64,000 bases of DNA from positions 34,730,299 to 34,794,298 of the forward strand of contig CM032128.1 of the NCBI GenBank assembly GCA_018894105.1, given 5' to 3'. The translations under genes were made by a program, and so were the position numbers. Below are positions 47,801 to 63,599 of the stretch, piece by piece. The notes under the pieces were generated by a model. The model saw nothing but the letters and a program-made list of their open reading frames with translations. It had not been told where the DNA came from and did not search any database. This DNA is from Jacaranda mimosifolia. Lineage: Eukaryota > Streptophyta > Magnoliopsida > Lamiales > Bignoniaceae. Positions within the stretch are counted from its first letter, which is position 1, and each line of letters opens with the position of its first letter.

Positions 47801-49415
47801 TCCTTTCTTTACCTCGATTGCCTACAGCAATACAATGATTGAAAATTGGAGCATGATGCTAGAGTACAAAATTGTGGGGACAAGGCCCCATTTGGTTTCA
47901 TTTTCATTTTTAATTTTAATTTTCATTATTTCTAAAATTTTAAAAATTAATTAGTGAAAATGAATTGAAAATTAATTTGTATTTGGATGAATTATTGAAA
48001 AAGTAATAATTATATTGATTTTAATAGGTTGTGTGGGTGGAGAGAGATAAAAATAATAGAATAGAGAAAGAAGATATATAGGTTAATAAAAAATGTGTTT
48101 TGAAAATGAAAGTAAAAATGATATTAAATAAAAATGTATAAAAATAATATATTTTATTTTTAAAATAATAGAAAATATGAAAATGAAATCAAACGGGCCC
48201 TTAACTTTATCAAAAGGTTTTCTAACACGTTTTTCAGTGAGACGTAGTAGGGACGATACATGCCTTGTTGCTTTTGCCCTTTGTCTAGTTACAACAAGAA
48301 CTACAAGTATCCATAAATTTGGGCAATTATGTATGCCAAACCGTGTTATTTAGGAATATAGATTTACCACTTTCGAGTTGGATTTATTTAAGTCATACCA
48401 AGAAAAAGTGAGGCATTAAATTATAATTAATTCATAAAATGATGTTATAAATTTATAGTTTTAATTATAAAATTAATTTAATTAAATTTAAAATAAATGC
48501 TTTCATAATTAAATTTTGCTGCTATTAGTCCGTAATTGATGATTATTTTTATTTTTATTTATATTAATTTTTTTATATAAAAGCCATAGTTAATGTGTTG
48601 TACTTAAATGAATAAGATTGTAAGTTGATTACGAATTAATAATTAATAATTTTGTTACAAAAATTAGTGTTATATTTTATAACAATAATTATGAAGTTAA
48701 TTTGATTGTAAACGAAAAAATTATTTTTTGATAGATAAAATTTGAAAAAATTTCCCTTTGTTTTTTCTTTTTTCCCTGCCATGAAACTGAAATCTTTGCT
48801 TTTGGATTCAAACTTGCAGCTGTAGTAGGAAACGGGTTCATAGCCAAAGACATAACCTTCGAAAACTACGCCGGTCCAAGCAAACACCAAGCCGTAGCTC
48901 TACGGAGCGGCGCCGATTTCTCGGCTTTCTACCAGTGCAGCTTCGTCGGCTACCAAGACACACTCTACGTCCACTCCCTCCGACAATTCTACCGCGAATG
49001 CGACATCTACGGCACCATCGACTTCATCTTCGGAAACGCCGCCGTTGTACTCCAGAACAGCAACCTCTACGCCCGGAGACCCAACGAGAACCAGCAAAAC
49101 ATTTTCACCGCCCAAGGAAGAGAGGATCCGAATCAGAACACCGGAATTTCGATCCTCAACTGCAAAGTCGCAGCCGGGGCGGACCTAATTCCCGTTCTGT
49201 CGCAATTTAGGACGTACTTGGGAAGGCCATGGAAACAGTATTCGAGGACCGTTTTCATGTTTTCGAAAATGGAGGAAGTGGTGAATCCGAAGGGATGGTT
49301 GGAATGGGACGGAGACTTTGCACTGGATACTCTTTATTATGGAGAGTATAAGAATCGGGGGCCCGGGTCGAATACCAGTGCGCGGGTGACGTGGCCCGGG
49401 TTATCGGGTTATTAA
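44814..49415 (+). CDS. Type-I pectin methylesterase with apparent 3' frameshift
   Basis: Exons 44814-45807 and 48820-49415 encode 529 residues as read. It belongs to the same enzyme class as the gene at 30270. The N-terminal segment has a hydrophobic anchor or signal (about 5-25). The PMEI pro-region has Cys53, Cys62, Cys121 and Cys166. A basic linker and the canonical processing site RRLL (237-240) precede the catalytic domain. Gln355, Gln377, Asp378, Asp399 and LGRPW with Arg467 keep the active site. After WPG the frame runs into TAA at 49413-49415. Skipping one T at 49401-49402 would keep a family-typical frame open to the TGA at 49519-49521, about 35 more residues. So either the gene is newly truncated or there is a sequence error. 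The 3012-bp intron is phase 1 at the conserved site and holds two MITEs. Confidence 0.88.
46385..46904. mobile_element. MITE rich in CCGGTT motifs, in the PME intron
   Basis: The ends are inverted repeats beginning AAACCGGACTGG (left) and AAACCGGACCGG (right, reversed). Multiple ACCGGTT/AACCGG words occur near both ends and an AT-rich centre of about 300 bp separates them. No target duplication was recognised. Non-coding. Confidence 0.7.
47884..48200. mobile_element. MITE, 'CATTTGGTTTCATTTT' family, copy 2, in the PME intron
   Basis: The ends GGCCCCATTTGGTTTCATTTT and, reversed, GGGCCCGTTTGATTTCATTTT form inverted repeats of about 20 bp. It matches 33269-33545 over its length, so the family has two copies flanking the esterase pair region. 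Confidence 0.8.
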
Positions 49416-49720
49416 TAGTTCGACGGAGGCGAGTCAGTTTACTGTTGCGAATTTTATTCAGGGGAATCAGTGGCTGCCGGCGACGCAGATTCCGTTCTAC
49501 CCGAATTTAACGGCGACTTGAGCTATGGGGGCGTGGTTCGGGTTTGGGTTAGATGGGGGAATTTGGTATTGGAAGAAGTTGAAAAGAGATGTAATTTTAT
49601 GGTATTATTAGTATGAGACATTTGTTTAAATTGGCCATGATTTAATGAATTAATTTATGGGTCATTATGGTGAGACTTTAATTTTTATTATTAATTTTTA
49701 ATTGAATTGTAATATTAAGA

Positions 49721-50173
49721 AATGTTTGGTTATGTTTTCCCAAAATAATTTTATTCTAGAGAAACATAACCAAACAAATACTCATTTTTCTTCCAAAATA
49801 AATAGGTTTTTCTAAAATATCCTCTCATATCCTTTATATATCCAAAATTTTCCTATTTTTCAATATATACATACATACTATAATATATATATATTTAATT
49901 ATGATTTTTACAATAAAAAATTTACTCAATCCTATTTTCACTCAAAAACTCTAATAAAAAAATATTGATTTGATCGTTAAAATAAAAAATATCTTTTCCA
50001 AAACATAAAGAAACGTATCAAAATTTTTCAAAATTAATTTTTAACTGTTCTCCAAAATATAACCAAAAATCCATTATATTTTCCAACACAACCTTCACAT
50101 TTTTCAATATCACTTCCAATATTCATTCTCCCAAAACATATATTAAAACCACACAAAAATATAACCAAACATT
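49721..50173. mobile_element. MITE with AATGTTTGGTTAT inverted ends
   Basis: The left end AATGTTTGGTTATGTTTT and the inverted right end AATGTTTGGTTATATTTT differ by one base. The interior has CCAAAACATA/ACCAAAC words like the 14791 and 26904 elements, so it belongs to the same loose superfamily. It starts about 200 bp after the esterase stop. Confidence 0.8.
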
Positions 50174-50198
50174 ACCACTAAGATTTCAATACACAAAC

Positions 50199-50714
50199 TA
50201 GGGCTGTCAACAGGTCAAATTTGAATCGGATTTGCCATATCCGAATTCAAATTTGATCGATATTCAAAATTTGATTAAAAAATCTAATTGTTTATTTCTT
50301 TTTTTTCCTTTTAAATTTTATAAAAAATATTGTATTTATAAAGTAAATATATGTCATGTTGGAATTTTTAACAACTTTTTATTATATATTAGTCCAAAAG
50401 TTAAATATTTGAATACTAAACTTCTTTTCACATTATATTAATGTATATCTGAACTATTATATGTTATTATATTTGATATTTTATCAATATCCTTCCTTTT
50501 TTTTTGTTAAAAATTCAATATTAATGGTATAATATAAACGTTAGTATAAATATTATGTCAATATAATACATATTTATATCCGATTCACTTATTTCGAATT
50601 TTGAATATTTATAATCGAATTTAATCCATTAAATATTTCAATCAAATAAAATTTTTAAAATTCGAATCGAATTCAAATCAAATTTGAATTAAAATTCGAT
50701 TCATTGACAACCCT
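50199..50714. mobile_element. hAT-like MITE (TAGGGCTGTCAA ends)
   Basis: The left end TAGGGCTGTCAA and the inverted right end TAGGGTTGTCAA match apart from one base and lead into AATTTGAATC/GATTCGAATT repeats on both sides. Flanking 8-mers ACACAAAC (50191-50198) and ACACAGAG (50715-50722) agree at 6 of 8, fitting an old 8-bp hAT duplication. Confidence 0.75.
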
Positions 50715-53616
50715 AACACAGAGAAATGGCTCTTTTCTGACACTTGAAAGAATTAATGTGAAAAGCCCAAGGGAATCACAGATTGGGTCTATATTATCCT
50801 TATTGGACATTTGGGCTTCTTGGCAGGCTGACCAAATTGATAGGCCCAATTATTGACCTGATTAGCCCATCAGAGCAGGCCCAAATTTCACATTGAATTA
50901 CCGTACTTCGTACTTCGTTGCAGTGACGATACCATACAAGTTTTTATTATTTTTTCAATACATTAAATAAATAAAAAAAAAATTGTGATTCAAAACTTTA
51001 ATTGTAACAATTTTCTCCCTCATTTCACACCTCAAAACGAATAGATCTAACAAAGACAACAATCTACCCAAGCCATTCGATTCGATCGAAATTAGAAGTG
51101 CACAATGCTAGTTATATTACATTGTGATCTCTTTAACCTTATATTATAAGATTGTCTTTTTACTTAAAACAGATTGATTTATCATAATCACTAATTGGTA
51201 TGTATCATTTATAGTGGATTGACTGCAGTGCACTCGATTCACTCGCGATCACTGAATTTTCAGGAGGCCATCCATCCAGCAAATCCAATGTTAAATACGA
51301 CTAAGAAATTCACAATAGTTACCAACTATATATACAAATAGGATGGACAACAAGGGAGAGAAAGGGAGAAGAACTTAAGGAAAAACTAAAGAAAAATGAT
51401 GGTTTTTTCTTGGAAATTTGTGGGGGAGAAACCCTTCATCTCTTCTAGGCTATATATCAACTTCTTGACTATAGTGCGTAGAATGCATGGACTTCCTTTG
51501 GCACTTTTTTGACTAACTCACTGAGCTCAAACATGCAAGTTGATAGACACCCATCCTCCTCATATCACACTTTATCCGACAGCACGCTAATTTCTATAAC
51601 ACTCCAATACCCACTCTCTATCTTTCTTGCTCCCTCGATCCCAGTTCCTGAAAATTGGGAATGGAATTTTATAAGTAATTCTGATAAGTAAAAGTTAACC
51701 TTAAGGAAAATGACTTCCACTAGGGGTTGGTTAGAAGAATTTTGACACACAATTGATGTTAGAAAAATAACCGTGAGTGTTTGTGTTAAAATGTAAATTA
51801 TAGTAAGTTGATTAAACATTATATTGCACAATTTAAGTAGCATAAAATTTAATACATAATAGGCATGCTTACACATATGTTAAAATAGTAAAATGAGTAT
51901 AGAAAGCCTACTTGGAATGTTGAAAATAAGAATGCAAGAATAGATCGAGGCTTGTGTAACTACAATGTCCTTAAGACTTTATTTGTCCCTCCCATGGTGC
52001 TTCAAGATCATTTACGAACAGTCTCCCAATATACAATGATCTTTCCAAACAAAGTAAGCACTCCAATTATTTGGACTCCAGAATCTATTGACTTAGAAAC
52101 TCTTTTGATATAAGTGTAAAGTGCACAGTGAGTGCAAATGTAATGATCACACAAGTGTTTTTAATGTTCTTTTTTTTTTTTTTCTCCTCTACATTTAGTG
52201 GGTTCTAGACACTCCTATTTATAGTTATGTAATGCAACTTACTAACGAGATATAATTATTCCTTAGGGATCTTGATCCTTTCTTTTAAGGCATAATTAAA
52301 TAATAAAATCATGTAAACCACTCTTTTAATTATTAAGAGACACATCTCCACTTAAGAGCGGGAAGCTCATATCATAGCTCTATCTCATGAGCTAACTTTT
52401 TTATACGGGTGTGTCTATAAACTTTATTTATTTTATTTTCACATCCACACTCTTTTCCAATGTGGGATAGCTCAATCTATCCACTATGATGTCCTTAATT
52501 ATTTTTCACTTTAATTTCAATTTTCTTATTCACTTTTTAATTTTGGCATATAAATTAATATGCCAAAATTCTCACAATTTACAATGAAAATATAGTATTG
52601 CAACTGAAACATTGTTACTTGTTAATTGCATTTTCCCCAAGATTGCCACTTAGATGTCTCTTATACAAATGCTTCTATGACCATTAGATGGGCATTTTTC
52701 TAACGAGGGTCGAGTTTTTGAGTTGGGTCAAAAAATTTAATTGAAATTAAAATAAAATATTCGTTGGAAGCCCTTTAACACCATGTTAGAAATCGAGAAA
52801 GAGTTCGATATATTGAGAATAGATGTTGTAAGTAAGATACTAAAACTATGACATATTTGATACAAATATGTTGTCCACTTTATCATGCTCACGTGCCTCA
52901 GTTTATTAACTTCCAATGGTATTAAAATTCAGGTTTCATTTGAGCCTAGATATTTAAAAAAAGCGGGGAGAAGGGCGTGAACTTTGAAATCCACAAGATG
53001 ATTCTCCATAAGAGTAATGGGAACGATCGGCCGATCAATACCTGCTCTATGAAAGTCGGAATCGAATAAGCCTTTCCCGACTTGTTCTTTTTGAGCCTCC
53101 TTCTTCTTGTCCAAGATCTGAATCTTCAACTACTATTACCCCGTCTTCTTCGATGTCAGTTTTGAATTTTTTGTACTTAACGGTGATCATTTTCGCCATG
53201 TTATGAAAGTTATTTAGTACATTGGTTATTTATCGTAGATATATAAATGATACTACATAACTATTCAATTCAAAACAGTAAGGGGAATGATTGATTTCAC
53301 ATGATAAGTCTAATTCATCCATTCCCATTACAGTAATCCAAAGTCATTGTGGTGACAAAATGCATGTTGATCAGGCTAAAACTAATGACCCTAACTAAAC
53401 CAAATGAATCCCAGTGAATCATCTGGTTGAATTATGATTGGTGAATAACTTGAATAGAATAATACTAAAACTCCTCATACAATTTACTGTGTTACAAAAA
53501 TTTTATTAACAAGCTATTATCCGTTGGAAAAGAGAATGTTTTGACAATAATTACTTGTACTGACCGAAGCAAGCAGGAAGTTAAAGAGGCAGCAGCCTTT
53601 GCTCTTGTTTTTGGTT

Positions 53617-53624
53617 TATAAATA
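53617..53624 (+). promoter_or_regulatory. TATA box of the GH9 endoglucanase gene
   Basis: TATAAATA lies 106-113 bases upstream of the ATG at 53730, predicting a leader of about 80 bases. The surrounding sequence GGTTTATAAATACAC is a good plant TATA context. Confidence 0.65.
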
Positions 53625-53678
53625 CACTGCCACAGAAACCTCTATCTTGAATTCTCTGCGGGCTTGCCGGTTGGTTGA

Positions 53679-56445
<2,767 letters not shown>

Positions 56446-58965
56446 GATAAAAAAAGCATCCAATTCATATTAAGATTCACTATGTTATTGCTAGTCTTCA
56501 AAAAGGAGCCTAACTTACATATTTTATTAGGGATTTAGCTCCAATTTTTATTTACTACGATTTTAATCAGTTTAGTTCTAATTGTAATGTTAGTGTGAGG
56601 CACAGTTTGTTTAGTCCACTGCATTGAATTGTACGTGGAACGTTGGACTTTCTTGCCCTGAACGGCGGGAATTGGCTGATTTGATTGGTCGAGAGTGTTA
56701 ATTCTGCAGTGGCCATTGGGTTGCTTTAGAGGGTATAGTGTTTTTGGGACCTGTCATCTGTCCTCTTTCTGCTTTAAATGATTGAACAGTGTGGAGAATA
56801 GTTGGGGAGCCAATATTTTCTCTTTTAAAGATTTGATTGAAAAGTTTATTGCATCACATTAAATTACAATTACTATCTCTTAAAGTTTAAAGTTATTAAT
56901 TTGTCTTTGATTGGAATGAAAATGTGAATTAATTTTAATTCATTTAGGTGCTTACAATTTAATAAATCCAACACAACGACGAGGGCCTAAAATATTATCT
57001 AGTTTTAATTGGGAGAAAGTATGAAAAAGAATTTTAGAGTAAAAATGCAAGAATTTAATTGGAATGAAATGAGGGACATTACTTTGAGAAAAACGGCAAT
57101 TGTCAGGTCATAAATAAAGTCGTGAACAACATCGATGAATATTCATCTAACTATCGGATAACAAAAGGATGCAAAATTCTCTTGTGAAAGCAGGAAGGCG
57201 AACAACTATTATGAAACACGGGCCCTTCACTCTAGTTAGTATTTTATTTTTTATTCTATAATATTAAACATGTAAAATATTTTTTTCAATAATTATTTGG
57301 TTATAATTACATGCTCTTGATGTATATTTATATGAGTATATTTATATATGATGTATAAATATAGGTTGTAAAACAAGATTCAATCCGAATTTTAATATCT
57401 TTGTGAAATTTTGCGTCATCATTATCTCGAGTGACATCATGAAATGCAAATTCTTATATTAGAATTTAATACCATCATAGAATAAAATCCACATATAATT
57501 TAATAATGTATAAAACAATTAAACTCAAAAAAAAAAAAAAAAAAAAGGAAAACCAACAAGCCACACACTAAACATAGCAACTATATCAAAATCAACATCT
57601 AAAAAATCGAAACCAAAATTAGAAATTTTTTATGAACAATTATGACTGTGTACTTATTGAAGAATGAGCTGATGACTTATAAAGAACGATTTAATTAAGA
57701 AAACTCATCAAAATCGCAACGATGATAAGTCACGAAAAAAGCTCCGAATTTTGAATGAATCCTTAAACAAAAAGAGGTGCGAACCGATTCTTACATTAAA
57801 GAACAACATGACGTGAGAGGTTACGCCATCAAATGTATGTTCAAAATTTGCACAAATCGTTTTACTAACATGAGTAACTGTGACAAAGACAGAATTAATG
57901 CGCATTATTTAACTGCCATTTCACCAATAGAAATCAAACGCGTGTCTGGTTGTGAGTGGGTGACAGGTGAGTACGATAAAAGTGAGTCATTTTCAACCAT
58001 CGGCTAAGGGGGCCCCACTATTGGACGAGGGAAAATTGGCGGGGAATGACCACAATGGGAGCTGGAGTAAAGTTCACATCAATTAGCGTAACAGCAAGTG
58101 GCACGTGACTGGTACGGGTTTTATTTGTGTGCGTCACGTGGTCAAAGGCTGCATCACACTGCTGTCTGTCAGTGGTTGCAGAGCTCGACTTTTGGGCTGG
58201 GCCGTCTGAGTTGGGCCATTGTCTCGCACTGGGCCTTTTAAGTATATGGGCCTGGCCCAATCTGGAAGCTTCAAAGAAAAAGCATAAGCAGAGTGTACTT
58301 GAGGGTAATTTCACGCCATACAATTGGATTCACACATATATATGGATTAAATGGTTGACTTGTAATCATTATTGAGCCAATTACTGAATTATCGTATATT
58401 ATTTAACAGACTACATCGAGTAATAAATCACTGCAATGACATTACCCTCGTTCTTGAATATGTAGAATTTAAAATTCAAACTCTAACGAATGATAATATA
58501 TATTTAAAATTCAATTAATCTATTGATATAGCCCTCACATGCATGAGATCTAAAATCTAAATTTGAGTCGACCCCGCACGCTTGAATGCATGCATATATA
58601 AATAAAATAAAATAATAATATAGCAATCGTAATACAGTATACCACCATTCGTGATTATTTAATATTATATGTTTCTTCTTTTGTTAGAGAATTTATTTAA
58701 TTTACAAAAATTTATTTATTTTCATGACAACACGTTTTTACAAAACTTCAGCTTACAATCACGTCTTAACAACATATTATTAGAGATACTAGCGGAAGAC
58801 TTCATTGCTTTTCAACTTCATGTCTTCACTCTCAAAGGCAGCACATTTAGTAACTTTCGCCTACTCCACTGAAACAAGAAAAAAGAAAACATACTTTTCA
58901 TATTCAGGCACACAATTTCATTTAACTTGGGAGGATCGGGTCTCGAAAGGCTTCACCATATGCTT
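56446..58965. other. Intergenic between convergent GH9 and sucrose synthase genes
   Basis: The first part is the endoglucanase 3' flank. No gene is seen. A poly-A run is at about 57528-57546. A less AT-rich stretch at 58000-58280 has short frames but no domain. Two weak tRNA-like repeats of the second type lie at about 58415-58520 and 58525-58620. The sequence near 58900 is sucrose synthase 3' UTR. Confidence 0.5.
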
Positions 58966-61900
58966 CTAAGCTGAACCATCAACAGCCAAAGGAACAGATT
59001 TCACCTGAAAAAGGGCCACAGTAGTTTTATATATGACAACTATAATCAGGTGCTAGTTTTAGTGTTTTACTATGAATTCTATTTTTGATAAGTATGGATG
59101 TTAAAAGAACTCTACCAGATTGCGGAATTTAAGAATATAGAACATCTCAAGGTATCGACGAGTTTCGCGCCTCTCAAGTTTGGAGACATATTTCCAGAAG
59201 CCATAGACGCCGGCTAATGTCATTAGCCTCTGAGAGTAAATCTTCCAAGTATACCTTTCACGAATTCTTTGAAGAGCAGCTTCAGATATATTCAGCCAGT
59301 GGCTCGGATCTTTATTGCATTTTTCAAAGAAATCTACCATGATTTCAGCAGCCTTATCTGGATGATAAGGATCTATATGGAATCCAGATATGCCGTTTTC
59401 AATGATCTCCAATGGCCCGCCCTTGGATGTTGCAAATGTTGGAAGGCCACAAGTCATTGCCTCGACCACTGTGAGCCCAAAAGCTTCGTAGAATGCGGGC
59501 TTAAGGAAAGAATCAAAACAGCATTATAAATAACTTGGATGCTAACTTAGAGAATATTTGGCTAAACTTAAAAAAGATGTTACGACATGTTAAAACTTAT
59601 TTTATAAATAAGCTCTTGAAGTGTGTAGATAAAATAAAATTTTGGAGCATATAAAATCCTGAGATCTTATAAAGAATGGCAGCCGGTATAATATATATAA
59701 ATTCCAAACATGTTACCTGAACAAAAATTCCTCCCTTGTCAGCTACGTAGCGGTAGAGTTCACCATTACGTGCCCTATTCGTTTGTGCTGCAATCCATCG
59801 TATCTGGCCGTCCAAATTGTATTGCTTAATAAGACCATGCATCTTCTCAATTTCTGATATTTCTTCTCTGTCGCTTGACTGTTTTACATCGAGGTAACCA
59901 GCCACCACGACAAGATTAGCCAATTCCCTTAGCTTGGCGTTTTTACCGTACATCTCCACCAGTCCCGTAATATTCTTAACCCGGTCGAGCCTCGCCATGG
60001 AGAATATTATTGGCTTTGATGGATCTTTCAGAACACCACTGTATCAGGTAGAAAGGAAAGATAAGGACACAACCTAAAAATGAATGTTCTTCAATAATTC
60101 AATGGTGCTAAGTTTAAGAATGACTTTGTACTCCTCATTAGTTTCACTTACATGTGCTCATTATTTTGCTGAGGATCATATATTAGCTTTTCAAGGGAAT
60201 CATGGAAAGAAGTAAGCCTTTTTTCTTTCTCCGAATATGGGAAGTATATGGATTCATCTGCTCCGGGAGAAACTATGTTGAATTTAGGATCGAAAACATC
60301 AACGCCATGTACAACACGATATAAACCTGGCAGGGTGAAAGCTGTGTGACTCTCATACTGACCAACAGTATTCTTCCTGAAAGCAAATTAGTTGAGCACT
60401 ATCAGTTTAAACAACTGCGGCTTAATTGATTGATAAATGTAAGAGAACGAGACTGGAGTATTTATAAGACCTTGCAAAAGGATAAGTTCTTTAGCTGTAA
60501 AAATATCAACATCAATAAGTAAAAATGAGTTACTTACGTTCCGGCAATTTCTTGGTATGTACTGGTGATTATAAAATCTGAATGGTTCATGGCCAGCAGA
60601 TCAGCGGTAAACTGACATGAGAAGTGGTATTTCTCCTCATATTTTTTCCAATATGTGTCAGAATCTGGATATTTTGTTTTCTCCAGGGCATGTGCAATGG
60701 TGCACTGGAAAGGGACCAATAAACTAATTTATATATTGCAAAAGACTTAATTTATCAAAAGCAACTGTGGCAAAAAAGCATCAATTTTCACCTGTGTGAC
60801 TCCCATCTTATGGGATAATAAGGAAGCTACAAGGTTTCCATCACTGTAGTTGCCAATAATAAGATCTGGTATACCCTGCAACTCGGCAGCAATTTCGCTT
60901 GCAGCGTCCTGGGCAGATAACATGGTAATGAAGCTAATTTAACGATAATATCATTCCCATTATCACAATATGTACCAGCAGAAATTTTTTTTTTTTAGCC
61001 TTACCTCTGCAAACTTCTCGAGATAGGGCCACACATCAAACCTTGAAATCCATTGGCGAAGAACCCCATGCTCAGTCTTAAAAGGAACACGTAGAATATG
61101 TGAATGCTCGCATCCACTTATCCTTTCCAGCCGTTGGTTGCATGAGGTGCCTTTTGCATCAGGTATTAATCGAGTAACCTGTAAAAATAAAAGATGAAAA
61201 AACATGCTAAGCTAGATGACCACATTCATATCATACGAGTTGGGATGAGGAAAAATCAACTTACAACTAGAATTCGAGGAGTGCAATCCAGCCCTTGCTT
61301 CTTTATTCTTTGGATCATCTCATTCTCCAAGGCACGTACTTGATCCAGTATATATACAACCTGCACATAAACAAAAGAGAATAAATGTCCCGAGTGCAAA
61401 CACATGGTTAGAGAAATTCTAATGTTTCTTTCTGTGCTTAATATAGAATGTTGAGAAATTATTACCTGACCGCCAGTGTCAGGCAAACCTAGGACATTTG
61501 CTTGTCCAAAATATCCATGCACTGACAAAATGACAACATCAAACAACATAGGTATTCTACCAAGAAATGTTTCGAGAGTATTAGGATCAGGAGCCTGAAG
61601 GATGTCAGAGAGGAGATGCATCATTTGCAGAGCCCCTGCAGCAGTATCTCCCCAACCTCTCTCGAAACCCATTCCTTGCAATCTGCATGCCCGCGATAAC
61701 ATATGAAAATGATTTATCATAAATCCAAATACTGTACGTAAGGATACTTGGGAAAGGATGGATGCATATACAAAACTCACGCATATTCGAACTCAGAATA
61801 GGATGTGTCCGGTGATAGTTTAGAAACATAATCCTCAGCCTTAGCCAATGCGGACTCAAGCCTAGAGATATGCTGGATCCGATCATTCAACATCATCACC

Positions 61901-63599
61901 TATGCAGATAAAACATTAGATTAGCAGTAGCTTGATTGAATCATCTTTCCACATAATCATATACTAATGTTCTGACTCAGGCAGGTAAAAGACTAGCATA
62001 AGATTACTTGCAATCCTTTGACTCAAGTAAAAACGATAGCAAATGAGGTGGGGAATAAGTTTCTGCCTCAAAGATATTCACATCAAAGAGAAACCACAAT
62101 TTGCCACCAGTTGACAGATTTTAGGTGAGCACTTACATGCCCTTTACGTCTGTGTACTCTGAGGAAATCAAGTAATGGCTCCAAAGATTCTTTATTGCGA
62201 AACATGATTGAAGAGAGATGACGATTGAGAAATTGGACCCCATTGCCAATAGATGACGATCGAGATGGGCGAGGAAATGTTGCATTGAATGGCTCAAAAT
62301 CCAGTTCAAGAACATAGGGATCATCATTCCTAGAGCAGGGAGAAAACAGAGAATATGACAAAATTATTTACGAAGAGTCTAAAGAATTGAAAAATTGCAT
62401 CATAAGAAGCAGAGATGTCACTAACTGTCCATCCACAAGTTCCTCTTTGAAACGTAAATATTCAGAAACCTTCAACTCCTCAACGCTGAGGTCATACACA
62501 TTGACTCGAACAAATTCCCAAACACCGGGTCTTGGTCGGACAGCTATTGCGACAAAAGGTGGCAAGACTATTGCTTCCTGCCATCAACATTAACGCAAAT
62601 GTCGTAGGATAAACTGCAAGGATAACTGAATTGCTGCTACAAGTATAATTCCAAAATATTCGATCTTTTGTCAGAAGATCTATCAACACTAAGCAGCCCA
62701 AACATATCATAGAATATCAGCCACCATAATATAACTTATATAAAGAAAGAAGAAATCCGTCAAACAAATCTTAACAATTTTAAGAATTATAGAAATAAAA
62801 ATAGCTTAATCATCAAATAAATGTCGTTACTTCCCCTATGTCAAATCCAGCCAAAAAACAATGAAGAAGAAGTTCAGCGTTGTACTTCTACTTTGTACTA
62901 GAGCTTAATCAAATTCAGTCTAATGCTTTCTTGAATCCGAACCCTAGTTTAAAGTGACGAAGATATAAGCTTTGGCTCAAACTAATTAGAGAAACCCCAA
63001 TTTAATACTCTTTCAATTAAAAATATACCTCTCTGATTGACATCAAACTCATACTAGTAACAAAAGGAAAACTAAAATAATAGAAACAAAAATTACCTGA
63101 GCAGACTTCAAGACTTCGCTAAAGGGGCCATCACTGAGTTTTTTCTTGCAAGAATCATCGCCGATGATGTTGTCCAGTTCATCAATCAGAATATGGGGCT
63201 GCAATAAACCCTTCCCCTGCGCCACATACCTTCAAACAAAGGTAGAAACCGATGTATCATAAAAGCAATCAGTCTTAAAAAAAATGCTTGTGATGACAAA
63301 AAGAATTGAAAATGAAACCAAAATCCCAAGCAAAAGTTCAAGAAAATTAATCATTTCATCTTGAAACTTCCTAAATTTGCTTCCTTGCTCTGTTTTTCCC
63401 CCTTTTGATCAATTTCAAGGGATAATCACAGCAATAGGCTCATATACACTGGAATTTACATCATATTTTTTCTCCGCTAAGAAAAATTTACGAATACATA
63501 CCGGGAAAGCAGAGAGACGAGTTCGTTCCGGTGAGCTGAAAGTGTGTCTTCTACCCTTTCTCTCATGCTCGGTACTTTCGTCAATTTTGGAGTCGCCAT
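58966..63599 (-). CDS. SUS: Sucrose synthase (SUS2/SUS3-like)
   Basis: Fourteen coding exons on the minus strand: 63599-63502, 63229-63097, 62577-62426, 62329-62137, 61899-61781, 61682-61466, 61360-61265, 61178-61005, 60908-60792, 60704-60538, 60376-60152, 60038-59717, 59499-59116 and 59004-58966. They give 811 residues, the normal length. The enzyme reversibly converts sucrose and UDP to UDP-glucose and fructose, feeding cellulose, callose and starch synthesis. The N-terminus has the phosphorylatable Ser11 in VPSMRERV. The GT-B domain starts around [12 protein letters not shown]. The UDP-glucose site has [11 protein letters not shown] and the E-x7-E motif with Glu676 and Glu684. The KLTKVPS start resembles the Arabidopsis SUS2/SUS3 group. 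Every exon keeps the frame and no defect is seen. Intron 12 holds a MITE-like fragment. Confidence 0.96.

Larger units (their letters stand above)
49522..53616. other. Intergenic between the PME and endoglucanase genes
   Basis: Contains two MITEs (49721-50173 and 50199-50714) and otherwise AT-rich sequence with no gene. A 66-codon minus-strand frame at 52929-53129, together with the bases just upstream of it on that strand (to about 53200), is less AT-rich and looks like decayed coding sequence, but it could not be identified. Confidence 0.5.

Noticed and set aside
52929..53129. Organellar DNA insertion
   Set aside because: No recognisable chloroplast or mitochondrial gene; it was left as unidentified.
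58127..58375. 82-codon ORF in a GC-richer intergenic stretch
   Set aside because: No motif, no splice partners, no similarity recognised.
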